Assembly: GCF_001875655.1 (NCBI RefSeq)
Contig: NZ_MKEQ01000001.1
Span: 2,108,001 to 2,172,000 of the forward strand
DNA from: Enterobacter hormaechei ATCC 49162
GTDB lineage: Bacteria > Pseudomonadota > Gammaproteobacteria > Enterobacterales > Enterobacteriaceae
DNA: 64,000 nucleotides
Reading direction: 5' to 3'
Position 1 is the first letter of the stretch, and the number at the start of each line of letters is the position of its first letter. Of the stretch, positions 55,102 to 64,000 are shown in pieces. The translations under genes were made by a program, and so were the position numbers. The notes under the pieces were generated by a model. That model was not told the DNA's origin, ran no database searches, and saw only the letters and a program-made list of their open reading frames with translations.

Positions 55102-55596
55102 ATGAGTATTTCTTTTGTACGCATTGACGACCGCGTGATCCACGGGCAGCTCATTACGCGCTGGGCCAGGGAGCTGCCCTGCGACGGCATCGTTGCCATT
55201 GACGATGCCGTCGCGGCCGATCCGCTGTTATCGTCGGTCATGAAAGGGGCCGTATCAGACACCAAAGTGTGGCTGTTCGATACGGCAACCGCGATCGAAA
55301 AACTGCCAAAAGTGATTGCCAGCGAGAAACGCTATTTCGTGATTGGTAAATCACCACTCACGCTACAGCGCATTGAGCAGGCAGGCATTAGCCTGAAAAA
55401 CAGCAACGGGAAAATTAACGTGGGGCCAATGAGCGCCCGGGCTAACACGATCACCATCGGCCCGAACCAATCGGTAACGCCAGATGAAGCGGCGGCGTTC
55501 GAATGGCTGACCGGACAGGGGCATGCGATTGAATTCCGCCTGGTTCCCGATGCCAGTTTTTATACCTGGCAGGATGCCAGACAAAAGCTGAAATAA
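55102..55596 (+). CDS. PTS mannose-family EIIB component
   Basis: Passes phosphate from EIIA to the incoming sugar. 164 residues. The active-site histidine is His14 in RIDDRVIHGQLITRW, the classical motif of sorbose/mannose EIIB. AAGGAG lies before the ATG. It lies 10 bp after the EIIA gene and 10 bp before the EIIC gene. Confidence 0.94.
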   Translation: MSISFVRIDDRVIHGQLITRWARELPCDGIVAIDDAVAADPLLSSVMKGAVSDTKVWLFDTATAIEKLPKVIASEKRYFVIGKSPLTLQRIEQAGISLKNSNGKINVGPMSARANTITIGPNQSVTPDEAAAFEWLTGQGHAIEFRLVPDASFYTWQDARQKLK

Positions 55597-55606
55597 GGAG
55601 CAGATC

Positions 55607-56404
55607 ATGATTATCGAAGCGGCTTTAATTGGCCTGCTGTGTTATCTGGGCGCACTCAGTAGTCCGTGGCTTTTAGGGCTAACGGGCGGCTGGTATCTCA
55701 TCTCCCGACCGCTCATTTCCGGGATGCTGGTTGGCCTGATCCTGGGCGATATCAAAACCGGGATCATGATTGGCGTAGCGGTACAGGCGGTGTATATCGC
55801 AATGGTGACGCCCGGCGGCTCAATGCCAGCAGATTTGAACTTTGTGGCATATCCGGCCATTGCGCTGGGGATACTTTCCGGCAAAGGACCTGAGGTTGCC
55901 GTCGCGCTGGCGGCGACTATCGGAATCGCCGGAACCATTCTCTTCAATGCGATGATGGTGCTGAACTCCTTCTGGAACCATCGTGCGGATGTGGCGCTGG
56001 AGAACGGCGACGAGCGCGGGATCTACCTCAACAGCGCTATCTGGCCGCAGGCGATGAACTTTGTGCTGCGCTTTGTGCCTACCTTTATCGCCGTCTTTTT
56101 CGGCGCACAGTACATTAGCGGGTTTATGGACAGCCTGCCGCACATCGTCCTCTCCACCATGAATGTGCTGGGCGGCATTTTGCCCGCCGTCGGTATTGCC
56201 ATCCTGCTTAAGCAGATCATCAAAAGCTATAGCATGCTCATCTACTTCCTGGTGGGCTTCGTCTGTATCGTGTTTCTGAAACTCAATATGGTCGCGCTGG
56301 TGATCGTGGGCGCCCTGCTGGCACTGATTCATTACAACTATAAACCCGAGGCACCGCAGGCCGTGGCTTCAGCACCTGTCCCTGACGACGAGGATGAATT
56401 CTGA
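55607..56404 (+). CDS. PTS mannose-family EIIC component
   Basis: Membrane channel subunit, 265 residues with several hydrophobic segments. The family region GVAVQAVYIAMVTPGGSMPA (about residues 56-75) is present. The C terminus ends in an acidic tail DDEDEF. Its stop overlaps the EIID start (TGATG), so the two subunits are translated together, as expected for a C-D membrane complex. Confidence 0.94.
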   Translation: MIIEAALIGLLCYLGALSSPWLLGLTGGWYLISRPLISGMLVGLILGDIKTGIMIGVAVQAVYIAMVTPGGSMPADLNFVAYPAIALGILSGKGPEVAVALAATIGIAGTILFNAMMVLNSFWNHRADVALENGDERGIYLNSAIWPQAMNFVLRFVPTFIAVFFGAQYISGFMDSLPHIVLSTMNVLGGILPAVGIAILLKQIIKSYSMLIYFLVGFVCIVFLKLNMVALVIVGALLALIHYNYKPEAPQAVASAPVPDDEDEF

Positions 56405-57222
56405 TGGAAGAACGTAAACTCACCCGCAAGGATCTGCGCCGCTGCTGGCGAGCGTGGATGATGCACAACCTCTCCTCAATGAGCTTTGAACGCCTTGAAT
56501 CCTTCGGCTTTTGCCTCAGCATGCTACCGGTCGCAAAAAAGCTCTATCCCGACGCGGCACAACGTACCGAGATGCTGCGCCGTCACGCGTCGTTCTACAA
56601 CACGGAGCCACAGATTGGCGCGATCGTTAACGGTATGGCGCTGGGGCTGGAAGAGAAAAAAGCCAACGGCGAGCCGATTGATGGTGAAACCATAAACACC
56701 CTGAAGGTAGGCCTGATGGGGCCGATCGCCGGGATCGGCGATTCCATGATCCCCGGCATGCTGATCCCGATCCTGCTCAGCATCGGGATGGCGCTGGCGG
56801 CAGGCGGAAATATCCTCGGCCCGCTGTTTTATACCGTTGCCTGGCTGGCCATCATCATCCCTGGCTCCTGGTTCCTGTTTCTGAAAGGCTACCAGATGGG
56901 TTCCGGCTCCGTGGAGATGCTGGTGAGCAGCAAATCCACCCGGCTACGGGAAGCACTCTCGCTACTGGGCGTATTTGTCATGGGCGGCGTGGCGGCCAGC
57001 TACGTTAAGCTCGGCACCGGGCTGGAATTTATCACCCGGGATGGGGTTAACATTCACCTTCAGCAGATGCTGGACGGTATTTTCCCACAGTTGCTTCCGC
57101 TGGCGGTGGTCCTGGGGACCTGGTATCTGATGGCAAAACGCGGCGTGTCGCCGGTGAAAGCCATGGCATTACTGCTTATACTGGCAGCGCTTGGCGTGGC
57201 ATCAGGTTTGTTTGCAGGATAA
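56404..57222 (+). CDS. PTS mannose-family EIID component
   Basis: Second membrane subunit of the mannose-type PTS, unique to this PTS class. 272 residues. The conserved parts FYNTEPQIGAIVNGMALGLE (about residues 64-83) and GLMGPIAGIGDSMIPGMLIP (about residues 103-122) are typical of EIID. It ends the operon, which is closed by a strong terminator. Confidence 0.94.
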   Translation: MEERKLTRKDLRRCWRAWMMHNLSSMSFERLESFGFCLSMLPVAKKLYPDAAQRTEMLRRHASFYNTEPQIGAIVNGMALGLEEKKANGEPIDGETINTLKVGLMGPIAGIGDSMIPGMLIPILLSIGMALAAGGNILGPLFYTVAWLAIIIPGSWFLFLKGYQMGSGSVEMLVSSKSTRLREALSLLGVFVMGGVAASYVKLGTGLEFITRDGVNIHLQQMLDGIFPQLLPLAVVLGTWYLMAKRGVSPVKAMALLLILAALGVASGLFAG

Positions 57223-57225
57223 GAA

Positions 57226-57250
57226 AACCGGGGCAACGCCCCGGCTTTTT
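57226..57250. terminator. Terminator after the PTS operon
   Basis: Stem CCGGGGC/GCCCCGG with the loop AAC, followed by CTTTTTAT on the plus strand; AAAA before the stem gives a T run on the minus strand as well. It abuts the stop of the convergent cupin gene. Confidence 0.9.
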
Positions 57251-58019
57251 ATGGATGGAAGTTATTCCACAGCTCTGCCGCTTTATCGGGACGCGAAATA
57301 AACTGGAACCGCGCGGGCTCATCAATAAACTGCTGATAAACAGGCGCATCAGTAATACCGAACTCCAGATAACTGCGCGGTGTAACCATCTGCAAACGCC
57401 CTGGTCTGTAATGACTGTTGTGCTGCCAGACAATATGATCCCCCTGAACTAAGGGATACCAGGCCAGACCTTTTCGCGCACGAACGGCCTCATACTCAAA
57501 GCCATATTCCCGATCGCACCACGCGCCAAAGGTCAGCGGCTCATTGGGCGAGGCCGAAATCGTCGCATGACCCCAACCAGGAGGGACCAGTACCTTTTCA
57601 CCTGGCCCCGCGAGCACCGCAAAACAGCGTCCCGGATCGTCGTCCACATATTCCTGCATGTAGATAATCGCTTTACCCTGCCAGATTTCATACAGTTCAG
57701 GCGGCGACCATCCGCTGTGCTGGCTAATGCGGTGAACATGTCCCTGGCTGCGGACCGGCTCATCGCCAAGCGTGCCTGCCGCGTAGGTTACCACACCAAA
57801 AAGCAGCATGCGTTTTTCGAGTTCCTGCCTGTCCGCCAGACGCGCCACGTCCATCGCGATGGCATACACCTGTTCAGGCCCTTCGCAGTCCGGATTGCGC
57901 AGCGACGGGCGGATCTGATCCAGCGTTCTGATCTCCGGCATCGGCCCGGTAACGTCCTCTCCGTAGCAAAAACCGAGCGGCTGACGGGTGATGGTCATAT
58001 CAAGGCCATAGTTAGCCAT
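57249..58019 (-). CDS. Cupin-type glucose-6-phosphate isomerase homologue (second of pair)
   Basis: 256 residues from the ATG at 58019, which has GAGGTG before it. Cupin metal ligands are recognisable: His94 and His96 (GHVHRIS), Glu108 (PPELYEIW) and His151 (GWGHATI), the layout of the archaeal-type phosphoglucose isomerase family. This enzyme class interconverts glucose 6-phosphate and fructose 6-phosphate but could act on another phosphosugar. The C-terminal 70 residues extend beyond the family core. It overlaps the upstream cupin gene by 8 bp. Confidence 0.75.
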   Translation of the reverse strand: MANYGLDMTITRQPLGFCYGEDVTGPMPEIRTLDQIRPSLRNPDCEGPEQVYAIAMDVARLADRQELEKRMLLFGVVTYAAGTLGDEPVRSQGHVHRISQHSGWSPPELYEIWQGKAIIYMQEYVDDDPGRCFAVLAGPGEKVLVPPGWGHATISASPNEPLTFGAWCDREYGFEYEAVRARKGLAWYPLVQGDHIVWQHNSHYRPGRLQMVTPRSYLEFGITDAPVYQQFIDEPARFQFISRPDKAAELWNNFHP

Positions 58020-58566
58020 GGCGCACCTCGTAACCTTTCCCGGAAGCAAAGATCCGCACGGTGAAGCCCTCTGCCAGCGCCGCATAGTCGTGTCCCGCGA
58101 TACTCGGCCAGACGGCAAGGGAGGACAGCGTCTCGTTGCCAGTGTTAATCAAGCGATGTGCGGTAAAAGGCGGAATAATATGCACGGAGCCTGCCGTCAC
58201 CTGCTCAAGCCGCGCGTCGCCCGCCTCCGTTTGCAGCAGCAGCAAGCCAACTCCGCGCAGGCCAAAATAGACCTCGCCCTGTTCGCGGCGCTGGTGAAAA
58301 TGGCCGCGCGTCATAAAGAACTCACCGCCAATCTTCCCTGCATAAAGGTGTGTTACCCCAACGAAAAGTGCCCCTTCCCCCACGGGGGAGTCCAGGACGT
58401 CTACGTCATACACGCTTTTTTGAGGATCGCCGCACGTCCACGCCTCGCCGTCCGAGAAGATATCGGGAAGATCCGTAAGACGAGTCGTTTTGCGGGTAAG
58501 AGGCCCGCCAGCTAGCGCGCCGGTTGCCCACGCCACCTGAGGTGGCAGAAAGATGTCTGAAGTCAT
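58012..58566 (-). CDS. Cupin-type glucose-6-phosphate isomerase homologue (first of pair)
   Basis: 184 residues, close to the length of archaeal cupin PGI enzymes. The metal ligands are His89 and His91 (TRGHFHQRRE), Glu98 (GEVYFGLRG) and His137 (FTAHRLINTG). The tail with AGHDYAALAEGF (about residues 157-168) also matches the Pyrococcus enzyme as I recall it. Two operator-like palindromes lie upstream. It is the first gene of the two-gene unit that faces the PTS operon, and it is related in fold, not in close sequence, to its neighbour. Confidence 0.82.
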   Translation of the reverse strand: MTSDIFLPPQVAWATGALAGGPLTRKTTRLTDLPDIFSDGEAWTCGDPQKSVYDVDVLDSPVGEGALFVGVTHLYAGKIGGEFFMTRGHFHQRREQGEVYFGLRGVGLLLLQTEAGDARLEQVTAGSVHIIPPFTAHRLINTGNETLSSLAVWPSIAGHDYAALAEGFTVRIFASGKGYEVRHG

Positions 58567-58608
58567 ATTGGTCTCCGGCCCAAGGAGAACAGCAGTATCA
58601 TCATGACA

Positions 58609-58624
58609 GATTAAACGATTAACC
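58609..58624. promoter_or_regulatory. Operator 4 (before the cupin isomerase genes)
   Basis: GATTAAACGATTAACC, reverse complement GGTTAATCGTTTAATC, matches operators 1 and 3 at 13 of 16 positions. The left half is intact; the right half is degenerate. Confidence 0.55.
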
Positions 58625-58650
58625 CGCTCGTAAAATGCGTTACTATTGAT

Positions 58651-58668
58651 GGTGAATCACAGTTAACC
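58651..58668. promoter_or_regulatory. Operator 5 (before the cupin isomerase genes)
   Basis: GGTGAATCACAGTTAACC has the arms GGT-AATC and GTTAACC of the other operators, with the centre one base longer than in operator 2. It lies 27 bp past operator 4, on the far side of the likely promoter. Confidence 0.45.
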
Positions 58669-58674
58669 AGAAAC

Positions 58675-58708
58675 AAAAATGCCGGAAGCTTTCACCACCG
58701 GCATTTTT
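58675..58708 (-). terminator. Terminator after ispH
   Basis: Stem AAAAATGCCGG/CCGGCATTTTT with a 12-nt loop, which gives a T run on the minus strand past the ispH stop. It works for either direction and separates the accessory cluster from ispH. Confidence 0.85.
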
Positions 58709-58723
58709 AAGGCTGAAAGGAGG

Positions 58724-59674
58724 TTACTCCACTTCGCGGGCGTCGATTCGCAGCTCTTTCGGCACTTCAAAGACAATATTCTCTTCACGGCCTTCCAGCG
58801 GCACCGCTTCGCCACCGCCCATCTCTTGCAGGCGGGCAATGACGTTCTGCACCAGAATATCCGGCGCAGACGCGCCAGCCGTCACACCGACACAGGCCGC
58901 GTTTTTCACCCACGCTTCCTGAATGTCCGTTGCGTCGTCGATCAGGAACGCCGCTTTCCCCATACGCTGCGCCAGTTCGGCCAGACGGTTGGAGTTAGAG
59001 GAGTTTTTCGAGCCGACCACCAGCACCACGTCCGCCTGCTCCGCCAGCGCACGCACCGCTTCCTGACGGTTGGTGGTGGCGTAGCAGATATCATCTTTAC
59101 GCGGCCCGACGATTTTCGGGAAGCGCTGACGCAGGGCGTCAATCACGTCAGAGGTGTCGTCTACGGAGAGCGTTGTCTGGGTCATAAACGACAGACGCGC
59201 TTCGTTTTTCACGTTCAGCGTAAAGACGTCTTCCGGCGACTCAACCAGATACATGCCCCCTTCCGGATTGCTGTACTGGCCCATGGTGCCTTCGACTTCC
59301 GGATGACCGGCATGGCCAATCAGAATCGACTCTTCACCACGACGGCTGGCGCGCGCCACTTCCATATGCACCTTGGTCACTAAAGGACAGGTGGCATCGA
59401 ATACGGTCAGATCGCGGCTTTTGGCTTCGTTACGCACCGCCTGTGAAACGCCGTGGGCAGAGAAGATCAGGATTGCACCGTCCGGCACTTCGCTGATCTG
59501 CTCGATGAAAATCGCCCCGCGCTCGCGCAGGCTGTCCACCACGTAGCGGTTGTGCACCACTTCGTGACGCACGTAAATCGGCGCGCCGTAAATCTCCAGC
59601 GCGTTTTCAACAATGCTGATAGCGCGGTCTACACCGGCGCAGAAGCCGCGCGGGTTAGCCAACAGGATCTGCAT
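58724..59674 (-). CDS. ispH: 4-hydroxy-3-methylbut-2-enyl diphosphate reductase
   Basis: Last step of the MEP isoprenoid pathway, yielding IPP and DMAPP. 316 residues, as in E. coli. The three iron-sulphur cysteines are visible (Cys12 in [12 protein letters not shown], one in [10 protein letters not shown] near residue 96, one in AACVGVTAG near residue 197). It follows fkpB after 1 bp; the run lspA-fkpB-ispH is conserved in enterobacteria. Confidence 0.98.
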   Translation of the reverse strand: MQILLANPRGFCAGVDRAISIVENALEIYGAPIYVRHEVVHNRYVVDSLRERGAIFIEQISEVPDGAILIFSAHGVSQAVRNEAKSRDLTVFDATCPLVTKVHMEVARASRRGEESILIGHAGHPEVEGTMGQYSNPEGGMYLVESPEDVFTLNVKNEARLSFMTQTTLSVDDTSDVIDALRQRFPKIVGPRKDDICYATTNRQEAVRALAEQADVVLVVGSKNSSNSNRLAELAQRMGKAAFLIDDATDIQEAWVKNAACVGVTAGASAPDILVQNVIARLQEMGGGEAVPLEGREENIVFEVPKELRIDAREVE

Positions 59675-59675
59675 T

Positions 59676-60125
59676 TCAGGCCTCCAGTGCCGGATCGATC
59701 TCCAGCACTTCTACATCAAAATGAACGGTACGCCCGGCAAGCGGATGGTTGAAGTCAACGGTGATGGAGTCCCCGTTGATTTCGCGGATCACGCCAGGCA
59801 TTTCGCTGCCGTCCATAGCGGTAAAGAGCATGATCGCCCCTACTTCCGGTTCGCCCGCATCCATAAACTCACGGCGCGAGAAATATTGCACCAGGTCCGG
59901 GCTTGGCACACCAAATGCGGCATCCGGCTCCAGCGAAAATGCCTTTTTCTCGCCCTCTTTCAGGCCAAGAAGCTGCTGCTCAAGACCTTCAGACAGGGAC
60001 GTGTCGCCAAGACGAAACAGGGCAGGTTTGCCGTTATTGCGGGTGGATTCAGCCGTGGAGCCATCATCCAGCTTCAGCGTGAAGTGGACGAGAACCGCGC
60101 TGTTGCTCTGTACGGATTTAGACAT
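59676..60125 (-). CDS. fkpB: FKBP-type peptidyl-prolyl isomerase SlpA
   Basis: SlyD-like FKBP of 149 residues, as in E. coli. A short FKBP core (FTLKLDDGS, about residues 15-23) surrounds an inserted IF domain. Its active-site motif [14 protein letters not shown] (about residues 123-136) is that of the SlyD/FkpB group. It has no signal peptide and acts in the cytoplasm. Confidence 0.96.
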   Translation of the reverse strand: MSKSVQSNSAVLVHFTLKLDDGSTAESTRNNGKPALFRLGDTSLSEGLEQQLLGLKEGEKKAFSLEPDAAFGVPSPDLVQYFSRREFMDAGEPEVGAIMLFTAMDGSEMPGVIREINGDSITVDFNHPLAGRTVHFDVEVLEIDPALEA

Positions 60126-60158
60126 GCAAATTGCTCTTTAGTGTTGTCTCGCCTGTGT

Positions 60159-60188
60159 GCCGGGTGGCACTTCGCTTACCCGGCCTAC
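60159..60188. repeat. REP sequence between lspA and fkpB
   Basis: GCCGGGTGGCACTTCGCTTA followed by CCCGGCCTAC, a REP-type imperfect palindrome in the 81-bp gap between two co-directional genes. Confidence 0.8.
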
Positions 60189-60206
60189 AAGTGTCGGCAT
60201 TGACAA

Positions 60207-60707
60207 TTAAACCTGCTCTTTCGCAGCCGGTTTTGGCAAGAAGCCTTCCAGCACGATTAACGCCGCACCAACGCATATTGCGCTATCGGCGAGGTTAAAG
60301 GTCGCGAAGTGCCAGTCGCCGACGTAGAAGTCGATCATATCGACCACAAAGCCGTGCCACAGGCGGTCAAACAGGTTACCCAGTGCGCCGCCAATGATCA
60401 GCGCGTAGGCGATGTTATTCAGCTTTTGCGTGGCCTTCGAGCGGTACATCAGCACCGCCAGCACGACGCAGATACCGATCGCGATACCTGCGAAGAACCA
60501 GCGCTGCCAGCCACCGCTGTCGGCAAGGAAACTGAACGCCGCGCCGTAGTTACGGGCGTAGTGCAGGTTAAGCGACGGGAACAGCGGGACCGTATCCCCC
60601 AGAGCGAAATTCTGGAGGATCAGGAACTTGCTGCCCAAATCAATAATCAGCACCACCACAACCAGCCACAGCCAGCGCAGTCCTGTTGAACAGAGAGTTT
60701 TACTCAT
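60207..60707 (-). CDS. lspA: Lipoprotein signal peptidase (signal peptidase II)
   Basis: Inner-membrane aspartic protease that cuts signal peptides of prolipoproteins; the target of globomycin. 166 residues (E. coli 164) with four membrane segments. The conserved NYGAAFSFL (about residues 53-61), [11 protein letters not shown] (about residues 105-115, first catalytic Asp) and FNLADSAI (about residues 139-146, second catalytic Asp) are present. The start codon overlaps the ileS stop by 1 bp. Confidence 0.97.
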   Translation of the reverse strand: MSKTLCSTGLRWLWLVVVVLIIDLGSKFLILQNFALGDTVPLFPSLNLHYARNYGAAFSFLADSGGWQRWFFAGIAIGICVVLAVLMYRSKATQKLNNIAYALIIGGALGNLFDRLWHGFVVDMIDFYVGDWHFATFNLADSAICVGAALIVLEGFLPKPAAKEQV

Positions 60708-63523
60708 CAGGCAAACTTACGTTTTTCGCCGTCACCGGCGACGTTGCTTACACAGCGTCCGCAAATGTCTGCGTGTTCCGCCACCTGACCGACATCAGTG
60801 GTGTAATGCCAGCAACGCGGGCATTTTTCACCGTCGGCTTTGCTCAGAGCGACTTTCAGTCCTTTGAGCAGTTCGCTCTGCTGAGCATCAGCAGAAGCCT
60901 CGGCATAATCCGCAACTTTCGCACCGGAGGTCAACAGGACAAATCGTAATTCATCGCCCAGCGCGGTCAGCTTCGCGGCCAGCTCAGGCTCTGCGTACAG
61001 GGTCACCGTCGCTTCCAGAGAGCCACCGACTTTCTTGTCCGCACGCGCCTGCTCGATAACCTTGTTCACTTCGCCACGCACTTTCAGCAGCTCGTCCCAG
61101 TAAGCATCGTTCATCGCCTCGGTGCTGGAGAGGTCAAACAGACCTTCGTACCACTCGCCGGTGAACACATACTTCTCGCGGTCGCCCGGCAGGTAGCCCC
61201 AGATTTCATCCGCGGTGAAGGACATGATCGGCGCCATCCAGCGTACCAGCGCTTCTGCGATGTGGAATAGCGCGGTCTGGCAGCTACGACGCGCCACGCT
61301 GTCCGCTTTCGCGGTGTACTGGCGGTCTTTTATGATGTCGAGGTAGAACGAGCCCATCTCGATGGAGCAGAAGCGCATCAGGCGCTGCACCACTTCGTGG
61401 AAGTCGTAAGACTCATATGCCTTAACGATGTCTTCCTGGGCCGCTTTCGCACAGCCTACCGCCCAGCGATCGAGCACGACCATCTCTTCCGGTTTAACCA
61501 TGTCTTTCACTGGATCAAACCCGTTCAGGTTCGCCAGCAGGAAGCGCGCGGTGTTACGGATACGACGATAGCTGTCAGCCGCACGTTTCAGGATCTCGTC
61601 AGACACCGCCATTTCGCCGGTGTAGTCGGTAGAGGCCACCCACAGACGCAGAATGTCTGCGCCCAGCTTATTCATCACGTCCTGCGGAGAAACGGTGTTA
61701 CCGATGGACTTGGACATCTTACGGCCCTGACCATCCACGGTGAAGCCGTGAGTCAGAACCTGACGGTAAGGTGCTTTGCCCTTCATGGCGGTGGAGATCA
61801 TCAGGGATGACATGAACCAGCCGCGGTGTTGGTCGGAACCTTCCAGATACATGTCGGCAGCGTGACCGGCAAATTCCGGACGCACGTCAACCACGGAAGA
61901 GTGGGTAGACCCGGAGTCGAACCACACGTCCAGGGTATCCGGCACTTTCTCGTAGTTGTCCGCGTCCGCGCCCAGGATGTCGCGGGCGTCGAGATCCCAC
62001 CACGCCTGAATGCCGTCAACTTCAACGCGCTTCGCCACTTCTTCCATCAGTTCCAGGGTGTTCGGGTGCAGTTCCTGCGTCTCTTTATGCACGAACAGCG
62101 ACATCGGCACGCCCCAGGTACGCTGACGGGAGATACACCAGTCAGGACGGTTAGCCACCATCGATTCGATACGCGCCTGGCCCCAGTCAGGGATCCACTG
62201 CACGCCTTTGATCTCTTTCAGTGACTGCTCGCGCAGGCCTTTCTGATCCATGCTGACGAACCACTGCGGGGTCGCACGGAAGATGATCGGGGTCTTATGG
62301 CGCCAGCAGCACGGATAGCTGTGCTGCATTTTCTCAACGTGCAGCAGTGCGCCGCGATCACGCAGCATGTCAACGATGATATCGTTCGCCTTGAAGACGT
62401 TGATACCGTCCAGCGCCGGGTACGTGCCTGGCAGGTAAGAGCCGTCCGGGCCAACCGGGTTGGCGATTTCCAGACCGTATTTCAGGCTGATGTTGTAGTC
62501 GTCAGGACCGTGGCCACCGGCGGTATGTACCGCACCGGTACCCGCGTCCAGCGTCACGTGGTCGCCCAGGATCGCCGGAACGTCAAAGTCCAGGAACGGG
62601 TGTTTGAAGCGCATCAGCTCCAGCGCGTCGCCTTTTACGGTGCCCAGCACGGAGTAGTCGGTGATGTTCGCGCGCTTCAGCACGCTCTCAACCAGATCTT
62701 TCGCCAGGATAACCGCGCGGCCATCAATCTGCACCAGCGCGTACTCAAACTCACCGGACAGGGAAATAGCACGGTTGGCTGGCAGCGTCCACGGGGTGGT
62801 GGTCCAGATAACCAACGAGATTGGGCCGCTTACGCCAGGCAGACCAAATTTAGCTTTGATCGCATCCTGATCGACCGCTTCGAAAGCCACGTCGATAGAA
62901 GGGGAGGTTTTGTCGTAATACTCCACTTCCGCTTCTGCCAGCGCAGAGCGGCAATCTACGCACCAGTGCACCGGCTTCGCGCCCTTGTGCAGGTGGCCGT
63001 TACCGATGATTTTGCCCAGCGCACGGATGATGTTCGCTTCGGTTTTGAAGTCCATGGTCAGGTACGGGTGCGACCAGTCGCCCAGCACGCCCAGACGGAT
63101 GAAGTCAGCGCGCTGACCGTCCACCTGGGTGGCGGCGTATTCGCGGCATTTCGCGCGGAACTCGGCGGCGGTGAACTTCTCACCCGGCTTGCCGAACTCT
63201 TGCTCCACTTTCAGCTCGATTGGCAGACCGTGGCAGTCCCAGCCCGGAACGTAAGGCGAGTCATATCCCGCGAGTCCTTTGGACTTCACGATAATGTCTT
63301 TCAGAATCTTGTTTACAGAGTGACCAATATGAATGCTGCCATTCGCATATGGAGGGCCATCATGCAGAATGAAGGTTTTTTTGCCTTTTTTGGCTGCACG
63401 AATGATGCCGTACAGGTCATCATCGGTCCAACGCGCCAGCATTCCCGGTTCACGCTTGGCGAGATCGCCGCGCATCGGGAACCCTGTTTCCGGCAAATTC
63501 AGGGTTGATTTATAGTCACTCAT
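60707..63523 (-). CDS. ileS: Isoleucyl-tRNA synthetase
   Basis: Class I tRNA synthetase for isoleucine with an editing domain. 938 residues, as in E. coli. The HIGH motif ([10 protein letters not shown], about residues 62-71), the KMSKS motif ([10 protein letters not shown], about residues 600-609) and the C-terminal zinc finger (CPRCWHYT and CGRCVSN, about residues 901-925) are all present. It lies between ribF and lspA. Confidence 0.98.
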   Translation of the reverse strand: MSDYKSTLNLPETGFPMRGDLAKREPGMLARWTDDDLYGIIRAAKKGKKTFILHDGPPYANGSIHIGHSVNKILKDIIVKSKGLAGYDSPYVPGWDCHGLPIELKVEQEFGKPGEKFTAAEFRAKCREYAATQVDGQRADFIRLGVLGDWSHPYLTMDFKTEANIIRALGKIIGNGHLHKGAKPVHWCVDCRSALAEAEVEYYDKTSPSIDVAFEAVDQDAIKAKFGLPGVSGPISLVIWTTTPWTLPANRAISLSGEFEYALVQIDGRAVILAKDLVESVLKRANITDYSVLGTVKGDALELMRFKHPFLDFDVPAILGDHVTLDAGTGAVHTAGGHGPDDYNISLKYGLEIANPVGPDGSYLPGTYPALDGINVFKANDIIVDMLRDRGALLHVEKMQHSYPCCWRHKTPIIFRATPQWFVSMDQKGLREQSLKEIKGVQWIPDWGQARIESMVANRPDWCISRQRTWGVPMSLFVHKETQELHPNTLELMEEVAKRVEVDGIQAWWDLDARDILGADADNYEKVPDTLDVWFDSGSTHSSVVDVRPEFAGHAADMYLEGSDQHRGWFMSSLMISTAMKGKAPYRQVLTHGFTVDGQGRKMSKSIGNTVSPQDVMNKLGADILRLWVASTDYTGEMAVSDEILKRAADSYRRIRNTARFLLANLNGFDPVKDMVKPEEMVVLDRWAVGCAKAAQEDIVKAYESYDFHEVVQRLMRFCSIEMGSFYLDIIKDRQYTAKADSVARRSCQTALFHIAEALVRWMAPIMSFTADEIWGYLPGDREKYVFTGEWYEGLFDLSSTEAMNDAYWDELLKVRGEVNKVIEQARADKKVGGSLEATVTLYAEPELAAKLTALGDELRFVLLTSGAKVADYAEASADAQQSELLKGLKVALSKADGEKCPRCWHYTTDVGQVAEHADICGRCVSNVAGDGEKRKFA

Positions 63524-63568
63524 CAGATTCTCGGTTCCGTATTTATCACGTAGGCAGTTAAGCCGGTT

Positions 63569-64000
63569 CTAAAGCCCAAAAAACTCGCGGGCCGTTAATT
63601 CATCTCGCGCGATTTGCGCCTTAAGTTCGTCCAGCGAAGAGAATCGCTGTTCATTGCGTATTTTTTTACGCAGTATCACATCTATATGGCGACCGTAGAG
63701 GTCCATTACAACGTCCAGCAGGTGTACTTCTAACTGTTGACGTACACCGGCAACGGTTGGACGTGTGCCAATGTTGGCAACACCGTAGAAAGGCTTCTCG
63801 CCCAGTCCTGCCACTTCCACCGCATATACCCCTTTAACCGGGGAGACCTGACGACGCAGCGGTATATTCGCCGTCGGGAAACCTATCGTGCGGCCCAGCG
63901 CATCGCCATGGACCACGCGACCTGAAATCGTGAACGGATGGCCCAGCAGCGTTTCTGCCGTGTCCAGATCATCGTTCGCCAGCGCCTGACGTACCGCCGT
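63569..64000 (-). CDS. ribF: Bifunctional riboflavin kinase/FMN adenylyltransferase RibF (partial, C-terminal part)
   Basis: Makes FMN and FAD from riboflavin. Only the last 143 codons lie in the window; the gene runs off the right edge. The visible part is the C-terminal riboflavin kinase domain: GRTIGFPTANIPL with its PTAN motif, the loop SPVKGVYAVEV, then GTRPTV and a LEVHLLD segment. The remnant starts in the linker after the adenylyltransferase domain. It lies 45 bp before ileS. Confidence 0.96.
   Translation of the reverse strand, partial: TAVRQALANDDLDTAETLLGHPFTISGRVVHGDALGRTIGFPTANIPLRRQVSPVKGVYAVEVAGLGEKPFYGVANIGTRPTVAGVRQQLEVHLLDVVMDLYGRHIDVILRKKIRNEQRFSSLDELKAQIARDELTAREFFGL

Noticed and set aside
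58646..58661. CRP-like site before the cupin genes
   Set aside because: Only the TCACA half fits; the left half has four mismatches to TGTGA. The bases are better explained as operator 5.

Overview
The window is a chromosomal segment of an Enterobacteriaceae bacterium. From the protein sequences, the 281-residue AraC and the accessory gene content it looks like the Enterobacter group rather than Escherichia itself, but the species call is an inference. The gene order is that of the E. coli K-12 minute 0.4 to 2 region read backwards, from rsmH/mraZ to ribF. Nearly all genes are full length and recognisable. No IS elements, prophage, tRNA, rRNA or CRISPR were seen.

Layout. 1-6.3 kb (minus): start of the division/cell-wall cluster (rsmH partial, mraZ with its promoter and operator), cra, ilvIH (acetolactate synthase III), leuO. 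6.9-11.8 kb (plus): leuLABCD with leader peptide and attenuator. 11.9-13.8 kb: a Hok-type type I toxin gene, setA and the SgrS/SgrT dual-function RNA, divergent from sgrR. 15.5-18.9 kb: thiBPQ thiamine ABC transporter under a TPP riboswitch. 18.9-25.1 kb: yabI, then araC divergent from araBAD with all classical ara operators. 25.1-31.2 kb: LexA-box-linked polB, rapA, rluA. 31.2-39.1 kb: djlA (minus), then lptD-surA-pdxA-rsmA-apaG-apaH. 39.1-42.1 kb (minus): folA, kefC, kefF. 42.4-45.7 kb: an accessory autotransporter adhesin with an 18-bp tandem repeat, and a YgdI/YgdR-type lipoprotein, at the place where K-12 carries yaaU/fix/cai genes. 45.9-51.6 kb (minus): carB, carA, dapB. 51.7-58.7 kb: an accessory sugar cluster where K-12 has rihC. 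58.7-64 kb (minus): ispH, fkpB, lspA, ileS and the C-terminal part of ribF.

The most interesting part is the accessory sugar cluster. A LacI-type repressor is divergent from a five-gene operon: a 580-residue phosphomannose-isomerase-like protein with an extra N-terminal domain, then mannose-family PTS EIIA, EIIB, EIIC and EIID. Convergent to it lie two overlapping genes for cupin (archaeal-type) glucose-6-phosphate isomerase homologues. One palindromic operator (GGTTAATCGAATAACC and variants) occurs three times in the repressor/operon gap and twice, in weaker form, before the cupin genes, so all seven structural genes are probably one regulon. A perfect CRP site lies in the same divergent gap. 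The substrate is unknown: every enzyme in the set is a sugar-phosphate isomerase homologue.
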